A DNA stretch of 64,000 bases from Blastocystis sp. Blastoise. Its lineage: Eukaryota; Sar; Bigyra; Opalinata; Blastocystidae. This document shows positions 46,392-60,200 of the stretch, piece after piece. A program made the position numbers and the translations under genes. The notes beneath the pieces were generated by a model that ran no database searches, was not told the origin of the DNA, and worked only from the letters and a program-made list of their open reading frames with translations. The DNA lies in contig JBBPEB010000030.1 in assembly GCA_039096225.1 (NCBI GenBank), positions 981,001 through 1,045,000 of the forward strand, in the 5' to 3' direction. How positions within the stretch are numbered: the stretch's first letter is position 1; every line of letters begins with the position of its first letter.

Positions 46392-47313
46392 ACTAAATAC
46401 TAATAGTTCATTATTTATATAATTTATTCCATTTACTAGATATATAATAATAATAATTATATATATATGCATATGGTTGCTTTTTATATAAATAGAGTTC
46501 TTTTTTTAAAAATTTTAGTTTGTTTATACATCATTAAACAATTCTTTTTAATCCTTTAATTTAATATTTCATTCAATGAGTTTTGTTGTATAAATATTAA
46601 AACAAAAAAATTGTTTTCTAATAAAGTTTATTGTATATTATGTCTACAAATAGAAAAAAGTATTTACTTTACATTTAATTAAACATAAGGAAATACACAA
46701 ACATTTTTTAAAAATAAATATCGTTCAGTCTATTTGTTAAAGAATGGCTTGCTAATTATTGAAATAAAATCGAAATATTTTTATGAACTTATTAAGATAG
46801 AGAGTAGTCAATAAATATATACTTTATATCCTATAATAAAGGAATTATAAGTTGATCCTTCATTTTTTGAAAAGATTTCAAGTCGAAAACATATCGATTG
46901 AATCTCTTATATAAAAAGATGAGCATGTATGGCTTAATAAAAGATAAAACCATGTGATATAATTACAGTTTATGAATATACTAATTTTAGAATTGTGTTC
47001 AAAGTTCATTTCTATGTGACCTCCAAATTGGGAAAAGATTCTTTTCTACTGGAAAAAACAATAGTTTCACGGGGATCCACTCTTTATTTTTGGAAGTATC
47101 TAGTTAGGATGTTTGTTTTTCGTGAATATTTTAAGATGACTTACTAAAAATATCTCTTGTTTCTGTAGAATCTACTTTACGAGTTTTAATAATAAAATTG
47201 CCTATATATTGTGAATAACGTCAGATTATGAGCTTTCATAAAGGTGACTTCTTTACAACAGTATATCTATGTTTTAATACTCTCTAAATATAAAATAGAC
47301 TGGGAGAAATCAG
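46392..47313. other. Spacer and unresolved 5' region of the next gene
   Basis: About 900 nt follow the eEF1-gamma stop. The first part is its 3' region. The 5'-most exon of the large gene to the right must begin in or near here, but I could not fix a start codon: ATGs at about 46919 and 47227 do not splice in frame by an obvious GT-AG pair. Confidence 0.4.
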
Positions 47314-50300
47314 ACATTTGGTGTTGTTGTAGAGGAACCAAACTCTAATATTGCAACAGTTCTGACAAATGACAATAGAAATGTATTCATGGAAATGAAT
47401 ACTTCAAACTTGAAGAAAATTTCTATTCCTGATTGCAAACATATCGTTAGTAAGTTGATATCTTATTAGATTCATATGTGTTACACTAAAATATAATTAG
47501 ACAATCATACAAAAGTTGAATTTAAAAGGCGATGCCATGTTGCAGATGAAGAAGAGAATATGAATTCTCCATCTTATCCTTTTTCTGAGATGATACCACA
47601 ATCGATCAATATTCCAAATACATCAATTGACTTAAATGTATGATAATTTATGGAATACTATGGACTTTTTAAAAATCATTCAAAAATGGGATCTATAATA
47701 AGAATATTATTGTATATAGATTGATTTTCTCTCTGATAAACAAGGGAATCCTCTACCCAAACCTGTTGTTTATTCTTTTCCTTGTAAAAGTATACCTGAA
47801 GATGTTTTTCAAGATATAAGACTAGAAATTGTATGTTTATATATATTATATATATATATTGAATTTGTTTTTTATTACAATATATATGCTGGCTTTTATA
47901 TTTAATTTTTAAAGATAGTATTGTGTTGTTAAGAGTTATTTATGTTTTATATTTTTTAAATTATAAGTTTGCTTTAAATGTGCTAATTAACTATATATTG
48001 ATGATTATATTCATTTGAATTTCTATTTAGTTCCCCGTTATCGCAGAAGCTACTACATTCGTTTGTTTTCATTTGATTCCTGAACATATCAAGTAATATA
48101 TATATTTATATAATATAATAATAGTATATAATAATATAAATATTCTCGTTTATATAGTACTATCGTATTGAAAGATATTAATTATCCCCAGTGGACTATG
48201 AACTCAAGTTCAACTCTTATTTCTCAACCTTATAATTGTGAACTTCAAAAACAAGTATATATATATATTATTATATATGATTATAGATCTTTTTAATTGT
48301 GATTCTATTTCTATTTATTTGTTTATTATTTACTATTTATATATTTTAAATATTTATGGCCTTTATAATCATATATAATGAATGCTATTATTATATATAT
48401 AATTTTTTTTGTTTGTTTCGTATGAATTCTTTATTGTATATATAAATAACTATATGCTTATGGTATTTAATACTCTATATATATATAGGAATTACAGTTG
48501 GTTCTTACAGGAGATGTATCTTCTTGTTATTTCATTTCTATTCGAGATATCTATCTTACTCAAATATTTCATATTGTATGTAGTATAGTATTATATTATT
48601 ATATTATTATATTATTATATTATTATATTATTATATTATTATATTATTATATTATTATATTATTATATTATTATATTATTATATTATTATATTATTATAT
48701 TATTATATTATTATATTATTATATTATTATATTATTATATTATTATATTATTATATTATTATATTATTATATTATTATATTATTATATTATTATATTATT
48801 ATATTATTATATTATTATATTATTATATTATTATATTATTATATTATTATATTATTATATTATTATATTATTATATTATTATATTATTATATTATTATAT
48901 TATTATATTATTATATTATTATATTATTATATTATTTAATATATAATAATACACAATAATATAATATAATATATATAATATACAATAATATATATAGTTT
49001 ATTTCAGATGTTTCAGCCCAAAGTCAGTTCCTTCAAATAGAACATACAGCCTTCAATCTCACGGGTGTTGTTAATGATTTAGCCTGTATTCCTGCATTTA
49101 AAAATACTATGATGGACTTCGCTTCTATTATCTTGTATATATTTAGAATCATATAAACTTTATCTATCTATATATATATATATAGTTCTTCTTTATATAC
49201 ACCTGAATTTATAACTCTTGATTTAGCATTAGATAATGATTGTATATTATATATCTATTCAATTTATTCAATTTATTATAATTATATAATTTCTCATTAG
49301 GTTATTCGATGACGCAACCCTTCCTTCGTAGTGTGTCATCTCATTTAAATATGCGATTCTTAGAATGTAGAAGTGTGAAATATGATAAAAGCACTTCACT
49401 TGTCGCTAAATATGAATCTATTGAAGTATATTTTAATATACTATCATTATATATATATATATTTATATTCTATTTGTAACTTAAATAATACAGATAATAA
49501 TATGATTGTACTATTTATTATCACTCTAGATTCCTTGTTTGGCTAAAAAATGGCAATTAGAAGAATGCCGCGATCAAATCAATTTATTCTTTTATTATGG
49601 CGGGAAAGTGATTATTGAACCTGATGAAGAAGCACTTTCTTTAGGTATTATATATATATATATATTATATTTATACTTATATTATTTATATATATAGGAT
49701 TTAAATATGTACCCTTATATATAACAAAAGACGATGTTATTTTCCCTATATGTCATGAAGGTATATATATATATATCTATATATATATATATATAATATA
49801 GGTACAAATAGATCTCAAACCTTATATCAGGTATCTCTCGCTCTTCAGCGGTCTTTCGGTCTGGTGTCAGCGGAAGCGCCCATTCCTCCTCATGGTGTAT
49901 ATAGTGGATATGATCCTTATAATGCCACAGAAAAGGTGACAACGGATAATTATTATAAGTATATATATCTTATTTGTTTCTAGTGTTTTATTGTATAAGT
50001 ATTCTATTTATTATATATTATATATATTTGTATAGATATCTTCATAGCTCTTTTCGTCCTTCTTTCTATATGCAAGATACAGGAGATACTTTATCTAAAT
50101 CTTTTGTTGATGTATATATATAATATATATATTATATAATATATATATAATATATATGTAATATATATTATATATATAATATATATTATATATATTATAT
50201 ATATTATATATATTATATATATAATATATTATATATATTATATATTTTTATATATTTGGACATATTAACTCTAAATATATATATAATTTCTATACTACTT

Positions 50301-53300
50301 TCTCTATAGGCTTTTGAAGTCGAAAAGTGTCCGAGAGTAGGGGAGTTTGTGGGCCGAGATATGGATTTGAATCCTAATCGTAATTTCAGTAATTTGGATA
50401 AAATAGATCATAATCGTCTGACGATACGACAATATTTTGATGACTGTATATTCAAAGTACAATCTATTCGAAGAAATGTATATAGTATAATAATAATATA
50501 TATATATATATATATTTAGGGATATGTTTATATATGTTGCTTTGCTAAATCTTTTTCTGTTGTTTTGAATCGTTTAATTGAATGCAATATGGATAAAATC
50601 AAAGAAGGAGGTATATATATATATTATATAAATTTTTGATTAATTCGTTTTATTTTTTTTGAATTATATATATATATATTTATATTTCATAAATCTAATA
50701 ATATATATAGATCGTAATATATTTGCAGGATATATAATTGTATGGTTTCCTTTTCCTGATTCTGTTGGTCATTCTGCAACTTCGGTGGAAATTGATTTAT
50801 GGAGAGACACAATTCTTCAACAAACACAATTACGCGAGGTCTCCAATTATGTTCCATCGTCATCAGAGCAATCCTCAACAGTGTATCTTGATAAGGAACA
50901 CAAATATAGTTGTCAAGTAGATTGTCACATGATTCAATCTCATAATTATTTCCTAATGTTCGAAGATTATTCCTCTTTCTTTCATCTTATTAACACTCAA
51001 TCTCTCTATCCCAAAAACCTTTTTGAATGGGATTATTCTTATGTATATATATATATTCATATTATATGAACAATATACTATTGATAATGTCTTATACATA
51101 TATAGTTAGACCATGTTCCTAATTCTGAAGATTTCACTTATGAGTATTTCTGTATTACTGCACTCAATTCTATTTATCAATTATTCACTCATAAATACTC
51201 CAAACAGTATATATATATATATATAACTATAATAATGTATAGGCGGTATATAGTGGGTAAATCGGTGAGAACGGAGGATTGTCGTTGGTTACAGGAATAT
51301 ACATATTTAAATCATATATATCTCTATATGAAGCAGGCAGATATCATGCCAATTGTCCCTTTAACATTTATATTAACGAGAAACACTTGGATTAATGACC
51401 AAGAACAAACTGAAGACTTATTTGTATATATTATATTATATTATATTAATGTTTTATTTATATTTCATTTATATTTCATTTATATTTCATTTATATTTCA
51501 TTTATATTATATTATATTATATTATGTTTCATTTATATTATATTATATATACATTTTATCATATATATATAATATATATAGTTCTATGGTCCACTTCCGG
51601 CTATTATGGATCCCCAAAATATAACGCATACAAAAACAATGTTTCAAAAAACAAATAACTTTCAAGATAATTTTCTTATTTACAAATCGTTATATATGGA
51701 TATATACAAGTATCACTCACATGGTGTTATTTATAATAATCTAGATATTCAAAATGTATATATTTATATATAATATTTATATATTATATATTATATATAG
51801 GCTATTTATGTTGACCACGTTCCTCTTCTTTTTGATTTTTCCTATGCTATTCTAGACACTCGAACTCGTATATATATATTAGTTTACTCTTTCTATAAAC
51901 TGTCTCTTATTTCTATTCTATATGCTATTTTTTATATGTCTTCTATATATATTATATATATTATGTACCTTTTGCTTTATTTTTATAAAGTATCTTATTT
52001 ATTCTCTCATTCTTTATTGTTTTTTTCTTTTCTTTTTTTATAAATATGTTTATATATGTATATATTATTCTATGTCATGTATATTATTTTCATTAATAGT
52101 CTTTTTTTTTTATTTTTCTTTATATATATATTATAATCTGATTATATATATGTTGAATATAGCTCCAACGGATCGTTATTTGCTTCGTTTCACATCAGTT
52201 CCTGTACCGAGTGAATATATAAAACTTATTCACTTGAATTTTCCTCTTTACCCATCTGCTCTTACAGATCTATATTATATTAGTATATATATATATTTAG
52301 ATTTATCTTATATATATATGTTAATTATTATCTAGGTATAATTATCTTTACCTTCTTATATCATACTATTGACCCCAATGACCAATTATATTCTTTATAT
52401 TTCAAATCATCTATTGATAATATACAAGAAAGACAATTTATGGAAGTATATTATTCTTTATATATATATATATTTCTTATCCATACTCTTTCTTCTTTTA
52501 TTCTTATCTTCAATTTCTTATCTTATTTATTCAAACTATCAATTCAATTCTATATATTTCTATTTTTTTTTATGATTTGAATGTATATAACCACTTTTTA
52601 TTTATATTCTTTATTAGTATATATATATATATATATTTACAATCTCATTTTTTAAATACTATTTTATTATATATATTAAACATATTATCTTTTTTTACTA
52701 TTCTATTTAGCATTTAATTTCTTATACGAATGAATCTGAGCGATATACTTCTGTTGATATTCTATTTAATAACGTAACACCTTTCTCTATGATTATTCCA
52801 GATATACTTGAATGTCCTAATCATTATGCTATTTATCCTCCTAAAATTCCTTCTAGTGTTCAAATAGAAGCGAATCAATTCGTTCAGGATCATAGAGAGC
52901 AACTATTTGAAGAAGTAGGCACTCCTATTACTCCTTCTAATTCATCTCCTTCTTTAAGTTTATATCTTGATGATACTGATGTAAGTGCGTTATATAATCT
53001 CAGTGATACACTTATTATGAATACACCTGTTGAAAAGAGTCCTCCTACTATTATATATAAACATATGCAAAATGCTATCAAGTCACATAATCAAGCGAAT
53101 TTATCAATACAAAAAGAAGAAACTCAGAATAATTCAGCATCTTCTTTTTCTTCTATTCCTACAGATACTTCTAGTTCAACTTCTAGTATTCCTTCAAATC
53201 TACAATCACAAACATCTACTTTTTCTTCTATTTCAGAGAAGGAACTGTGTTCTTCTCTTCCTATAACAACATTCCCTTTTTCTGGACTTGATGATATTCC

Positions 53301-54453
53301 AGAACAGGCAACAGAAAAAGAAGAAGAAAAAGAAACAGTTCAATCTAATCAGCCAAGTATATTGATAGAACCAACTACTTCAACAGTACTTGATGATTCT
53401 ATAGAAATCGATTTGGATGGTATTGATGATGAAATTAACTTAGATTCTTTTGATACTACTATAAATAAGGAACAATTGAATACAGAAGAAATATCAAATA
53501 CATGTATAAAGGAGCCTTATAATAATGATACTAACGTAACATCATCATTTGTTGATACTAATATAATGCCATCCATGTTGACTACTATTAATAGTCCTTT
53601 AACTAATAGTGATTCTTCTCTTCCATCTATTACAAATAAAATAACTTCTGATCAACATAATACAATAGATAATAATTCAAATGAATCTATACAAGAAATA
53701 TGTGATGAATTAGATAATGATTTTATATTAAATAATAGCTTTTCTAAGTCGTTACCAGAAACTATTCATTCTACAGATTTTATTCCTTCAAGTTCTTCAA
53801 GGCTTTCTTCTTCATTGTCCTCTTCTTCCTCTTCTTCCTCTTCTTCCTCTTCTTCCTCTTCTTCCTCTTCTTCCTCTTCTTCCTCTTCTAATACTTCTGT
53901 TACCTCTTTACCATCTATTCCTTCTATTCAATCTATTCTACCTATGGATGCTAAAGTATTCAAAGAAATTCAATCGATTGACCATCCTTCTTCTTTCTCT
54001 TCTGGTCATCATACTCATCTTCCTGATCTCAATAAACCTGTACCTTCCATTCTTATAGGGAAAAGACCTTCAAATGTATCTATATTCCGAAGTGTACCTA
54101 TTATTCGTAATGATTCTAATAATAAGAATGATAACATGATTAAAGTAAATAATAATGGTACTACAATGAGTCATTCATTACCTTATGCTACTAAACATAA
54201 TATTCAAGTTGAACAAGAAGCAAAACAAGATTTAAATGCTATTTCTTCTTTATCTCCAAATCAATTGCCACCTATACCTTCATTTATTCAAGATAAAAAT
54301 TATAAGAAACCTAATACTGTTGTACATAATATCAAAGTTAATTGTAATAAATATCCACTATCTAAAGATACTAGTGATTCTTCTTCTGTAAATCCTATAA
54401 AAACACCTATATCTAATATTACAATAACAAATAATAATAATAATAATATCTCA

Positions 54454-54511
<58 letters not shown>

Positions 54512-55986
54512 TCTCAAATAATAATAATAATAATATATTAAATAATAATAATATATTAAATAATAATAATAATAATAATAATACTCCTTCTTCATTATAT
54601 ATATCTATACGACCTCAGTCTCCAATGAATGCGACTAGAGCTGCATATGAGCACAGATTATCTTTATCTGGTGCTGTTAGTCCTATTTCAAAGTTTTCTC
54701 GTTCTACATCGAAATCAAGACTTATGGAACCAATTCAATCCATTTCTATGAGTAATAAAATCGTACCTTCAAGTCCTAGTAATTCTACTAGATTTAGTAT
54801 TGTTGAAATGAGTAATAATTCTAAAAATTTGAATACAAATCAAAAAAGTAGTTTAAATTCAAAGATATATTCAAATGGTTCTTCTAATAAATCTAATTTG
54901 TCTATATCCTCAATAACTCCTGCTTCATCTACTTCTAAGAATGTAAGTTCGCTTACTGTAAATACTTCCTCTACTATAAATAATACTACTGATAATAATA
55001 ATATTAATATTAATACAACTAATATTACTAATAGTAAAATTAGTGGAGAAAGAAGAAAACGAAATAGTCTTGTTTTATCTAAGAAATATCAAGTTAATAA
55101 TTTGAATATATCTCTAGATATCGACGAATATAAACCTGAAGATATTAATACTCCTCAACAATGGATATTAGCTCTTTTTATGAAATATGTTTCTTTATGT
55201 AATATAATAATATCTAGAAAAGATGAAGATATTCCAAAGGGAAAGCTAGTAGAATGGAAACAAATAAATAAGGATGCTGCTTATTATATATTAAGTTATA
55301 TATTAAAGAATGTTATATCTACATTCAATATAGATTATGATAATGATAAATTTATTGCTAGTTATACACCTGAGAAAGATGAAGTTTCTACATTTACTTC
55401 TATACAATGTATTAATTCTTGTGATATTCTTTTTGATACTATTGTTCGTGAATCAAGAATTCAATTAAATAGTTTTTATCAACAAGTATTAAATCATGTT
55501 TCTACAAATCGATCGAATAGTAATATTCTAGAAAATAATGATGAATCTGATATTACTAGTCAAATGTATAGTCATTTAATGGCATTTATGAAAAATACTC
55601 AAGAACAATTTACAGATTTACAGAGATGGTATGATATGGTTAGTGAGTATAAGTATAATAATGAAGATAAACTTCAATCGTCTTCTCAAGATCATGATAC
55701 ATATATGTCAGTAGTATCTGTAGACAATACATCTATTGTAAATCCTATATCTTCTTCTGCTCAATCGATAACCTCTTCGAATTATATACCTGATTCTGAT
55801 AATTATTATTTAGTATCCACTCTTCCATCTTATTCACTATCTAACAATACAAATTCTCAGATTCAACAATTAACTCAATCTCTTCCAATTCTACCCTCTG
55901 AACCCTCTGTACATCATGGACTAAAAGTAGTCCGTACTCATTCTAAAAAAGTATTAGATTTATCAAAGAAAAAGAAGAATAACTAA
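47314..55986 (+). CDS. Very large protein with C-x5-R-S phosphatase-like loop and disordered C-terminal half
   Basis: At least 23 exons, about 1,991 residues; start unresolved. Exons: 47314-47449 (or from 47299), 47501-47637, 47720-47830, 48031-48092, 48158-48254, 48489-48582, 49008-49134, 49186-49241, 49301-49425, 49530-49644, 49698-49760, 49802-49958, 50036-50111, 50310-50477, 50520-50610, 50711-51042, 51106-51206, 51243-51423, 51582-51755, 51801-51867, 52163-52282, 52336-52445, 52711-55986. The folded half (~900 residues) contains VIFPICHEGTNRSQTLYQVS, which fits the C-x5-R-S P-loop of Cys-based phosphatases. The following LVSAE recalls low-molecular-weight PTP and Ssu72 relatives, but no family is clearly matched. 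The last exon encodes ~1,090 residues, mostly Ser/Asn/Thr-rich and disordered, with a helical block near the end (NTPQQWILALFMKYVSLCNI) and a basic terminus (LDLSKKKKNN). Phosphatase activity is a hypothesis. Confidence 0.65.
48584..48938 (+). repeat. (TATTATAT)n octanucleotide array in an intron
   Basis: Roughly 43 copies of an 8-nt unit fill the intron between exons 6 and 7 of the large gene, starting a few bases after the GTATAG donor. The open frame reading YYYIIILL repeats is an artefact of the 24-nt superperiod. Confidence 0.9.
50112..50255 (+). repeat. Self-complementary TATATAATATAT-rich intron
   Basis: The intron after exon 13 of the large gene begins with almost 150 nt of alternating TATATA and AATATATT blocks, largely self-complementary and able to fold back on itself. 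It continues to the acceptor at 50309. Confidence 0.7.
53812..53890 (+). repeat. 9-bp TCTTCCTCT repeat coding poly-Ser
   Basis: A 9-nt repeat encodes an uninterrupted Ser tract in the disordered half of the large protein. It is translated in the same frame as the sequence on both sides. Confidence 0.85.
54430..54585 (+). repeat. AAT tracts coding poly-Asn
   Basis: AAT codons with ATCTCA and ATATTA interruptions give Asn runs separated by IS and IL pairs in the disordered half of the large protein. Confidence 0.85.
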
Positions 55987-57232
55987 ACATTTTTGTATTG
56001 ATTTATATGATTATGTATATATATTGTTTTTTTAAATAATTGATTTATGTGTTTTGTATTCTCTTTATTAATATGTAATAATAATATATAAACTAAAATA
56101 TTTTATTTTTTTTCTCTTTTTCGTGATATTCAATATAGTTTGTATGCTGTTTTGTTATTATATTTCAGGAGATTATAATTCATTTTATAAAAGAATTTTA
56201 TAAGCATTTTCTTGTTTTGATTATTCTATGCTATTTTTATGGACAATAGTATAGTAATTATATAGAATAAATATAAAGTATGACATGCTAGAAATACTAG
56301 AAGAAAAAATTCTTTTATTGTCGACAAATAGTGGTTTTTTTTTAAAAAGTTTTTTTTATATATATCTTAATATATATATATATTATTAATTTCATTTAGA
56401 AAATTGAATACACTAAAAAGTGAGTAAGAATAAAAGAATAGAGACGACTTAATTGATTAGAACTCAGTAAATTGAAAAACTTGACTCAACACATTAAATC
56501 AGAGCTAAAGGCAAGGATATGGTATGGGTTGGAGCGTTCTGATTCATGTTTTTCAATTTATAGCGTCCTAAGTCAATGATCTCTTTCCTAATTATGATAA
56601 TAAAGCATATATACTTATCAAAAAGATAATCCATGGTATCTAAATAATAGTTATATTAACTACAGCTATAAATGAATGAAAAATAATCTTTTAATGAAAA
56701 GCAATAATGAAATGATAATCAAAGAAGCGAATTCTGATTATATTATTTTCTAAAAAGATAGTAAAGACCGTGGATATAGAATTGAATTACTTTGTTTTGA
56801 ATATATATCGATAATAAATTTGAAAAAAAACAATTCTTATAATATTGGAATCAAAACTATGACATTCATAAACTGAACAAATTAGTATTACAAAAACTAT
56901 ATATATACAATAAAAATTCTTGCTTTTGCTTTAATAGCATTCATTCTTGTTACATTTTTTGATATTTTCTAAAACTGTAATAAAGTCAATTACCTCAATA
57001 TGAATCCTCAACTAATTATAATAAGATATATCCGTATAAAATTGATGAAAAACACTTAATTAAAAAATTTTATACTAAAAAAGAATACAAACATATGCTG
57101 GTTTGTTGAATAAAGAATTTAAAATTTTCGCTGAGTTTATATAAAAAACCGTAAATATAAAAAATTGATAACTACAAAGAATGACTATTTAACTTCGTTT
57201 AAAAAGAAACTGATAAGTTCCAGAGCAAACCC
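55987..57232. other. Intergenic spacer
   Basis: This 1,246-nt AT-rich spacer lies between the large phosphatase-like gene and the second giant surface gene. The right part should hold the promoter of the latter. No RNA gene, repeat array or exon recognised. Confidence 0.5.
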
Positions 57233-60200
57233 ATGGAACCTATTATATGTTTTATAGCTTTGATTATCCTGATGTCATTGGATCAGAGTAACTGATACCT
57301 TACATTATATATAATATATATATATAGGTTTGGCAACATGTCAAGAAGATACTATTGAAACTACTATTACTCGCCAATATGCTGATTGGGCAAAGTACGA
57401 AAGAGTTTCTGTTTATCAAGGCACTAAATCTACTGGAATACTTATTCATGACTTTCAGGGATATACTGGACAAGAATACTATGTAGAAAAGATCAAAATA
57501 TGCTTGAATCCTACTGTTCATACAGTGGTTGCAATTTCGTCGTAATTATATATAGATACAATATTTTATCTTTGAATTTTAAATATAATTAAAAAGTACA
57601 CTTGGTCTATGCTATTTTAATATATTTTCTAAATTCAAAATATTAGATAATATAAGATATTTTCTTGTTTCTTTTTTATCATTCATTTGTTAAGTATAAC
57701 AAATAAAATATATTTTATTTGTTACCAGTTAAGCTTCTATTTATGCTAAATACTGTTTTTATATAGTTGGGGAAAAGGTTGGAGTTATGGTTCTTATATA
57801 ATGTTATCTATACATTTATCCGTATTAAGTAAATATACTTTGAGTCAAGGTTCTTATGGTGAATTCTCTTTCTATCGTAAATATATATATATATATTTTT
57901 TTAATATTAACAAATAGTTCTATTATAAAAGTATTTCTTCATAACTATAAAGACTAACATCTGCTTTATATAGCTTATTACATACTAGATACTAGTAGTC
58001 CATGGAGATATACATCTACTCCTATTCCTTATAAAGAATGGATTTATTATTCTTATGATGATTCGAATTGGAATTATTATTATAGTGGTCGATTTCCTAC
58101 TCCTTCTTCTATTACTCGTTACTATAGACGTACTATTCAAATCAATAAAGATATTTCTGGCATTACGTTATTAGAATTATCCATTAAATCAAAAGAAGGT
58201 ATTATTATCTATATAAATTCAAAATTATTAACTTATCACTATGTTCAAAATATGGATCTATCTCCCAATGATTATGCAATTCAATCAGATCCAGCATATA
58301 CCTTAAAATCGTATTCAGGTAGTTATCAATATTATGTTGGTAATTCTACAGATATTATTATAGCTATTGAAGTTCATCAAGCAAAAAATGTACCTATTAC
58401 TAATGATGAATTTGAAGCTACATTATTATTTCTATCTGGAGATCAAGTACAACGTAGTATTAATGGTACATGTACTTCTACTCCTCTATATAAAGAAGAT
58501 CAGATAGCTGATAATGCATTTGATGGTTTATATACAACGAAATGGTCAGGATTAATGATCAATGAACGTGCTTCCTTATTATATACATTTCCAAATCAAC
58601 GTAAAGAATGGATTAATACAATAGATATGACATGTGATGTTTCTGATTATAAATCTCTTCCTAAATCCTTCTTTATTTCTGGATCTAATGATAATGGCAC
58701 TACTTGGGAACCTATTGCTTTCTATAGTAATTTAATGTTTACGAATATCAATGATTTACAAACATTTTATTTCTTATCTAATATACATTTATTTAATATT
58801 ATCAATATTACATTTACAGAAACCTATCAAACCTCTACTTATGTCTCGGTATTAAATATCAATTTCTATGCAAGTAATAAAGAGATTCTACAAGAATATT
58901 CTTATGGTTCTGATTCATATACTTGGTTTATTAGTATAGAGAAAGTGAATATTTCTCCTATTCATTCTGGTGTATCTGATTATAGAATGAAATCTCCTTC
59001 TTCTCTTCCTAAAGGATTGACACTAGATTCTATTTCTGGAACTATTAGTGGATATCCTACAGTTACTTTTAGTGATGATTTTATTATAGAAGCGTATAGC
59101 TATTTATATGAGAAAACTATTACTATTACATTTCATGTAGATATTTTAGTGTGTAGTAATGATAAATATGTAATTGTTGATTTAATAAAGAATTCAGCAG
59201 CTGCTTCTTATGAATATGAATATATAGAATTAATTAATATGAATAATACTACTATATATTTAGATCATGCTATTTCTTCTTCTCCTTATTATAGAACCTT
59301 ATGTTTATTAAAAGGTATATATATACTACGTTTATCATCATCAGGATCATTTTCTTGGTCTACTTCTTCCAATTTAAAAATATCCTTAAGAGATGATATT
59401 TATACTAATACTTTATTTTATGGCACTTTACATAGTGGATATTCAATAAAAGCATCAATCGCATTAGATTATCTAATAAACAACCGTGATTCTTCTGTTC
59501 TTTGTAAATTAGATAATGATACATTCATAGATTCTACTTGGTATACAAATGATTATTTTACTTCTTCTTCTTCTCCTATAACAAATACATGGTTTTCCTG
59601 TTTAAATACGTCTTCTCGATTGAAATATAATAGTTATAATCGTTATTATCGTACTACAATTACTATTGATGATGCTAATGAATATCAAGGTATAGAGATC
59701 ATATTAAAAGGTCCTAATGGTGTATTATTATATATAAATGAACAAATAGCTTATAAAACAGATCTTAATGATACTTCTATTCCTATTACAGATAATACTA
59801 TGCCTTCTAATAATAATACTAGTGTTACAATTAGAACTATTTCTATATCGATGAATTATTTTCATAATGGTATCAATACTATTGCTTTTGCTACTCTATA
59901 TAGTAGAACTACAAAATTACCTTATACGAATAATGTAGAATTAAGTATACATTATTTAGAATCTAGTGCTATATATCCTAGAACATGGAATATATTTGGT
60001 TCTATTAATACTACAGAAGTTGAGAATTATGTTTCTGTTTTATTTGATTTGGATTATTATACATCATTTGGTTTAAGGTTTTATAACAATAAAGAACAAC
60101 CTCGGCTGCTATCCTTATTTTATGAATCTAAGTACCGATTTGAATATATAAATTATTATTGTATAATAAGTCATTTCAGTTATCCTCAAGATGCTGTTGA

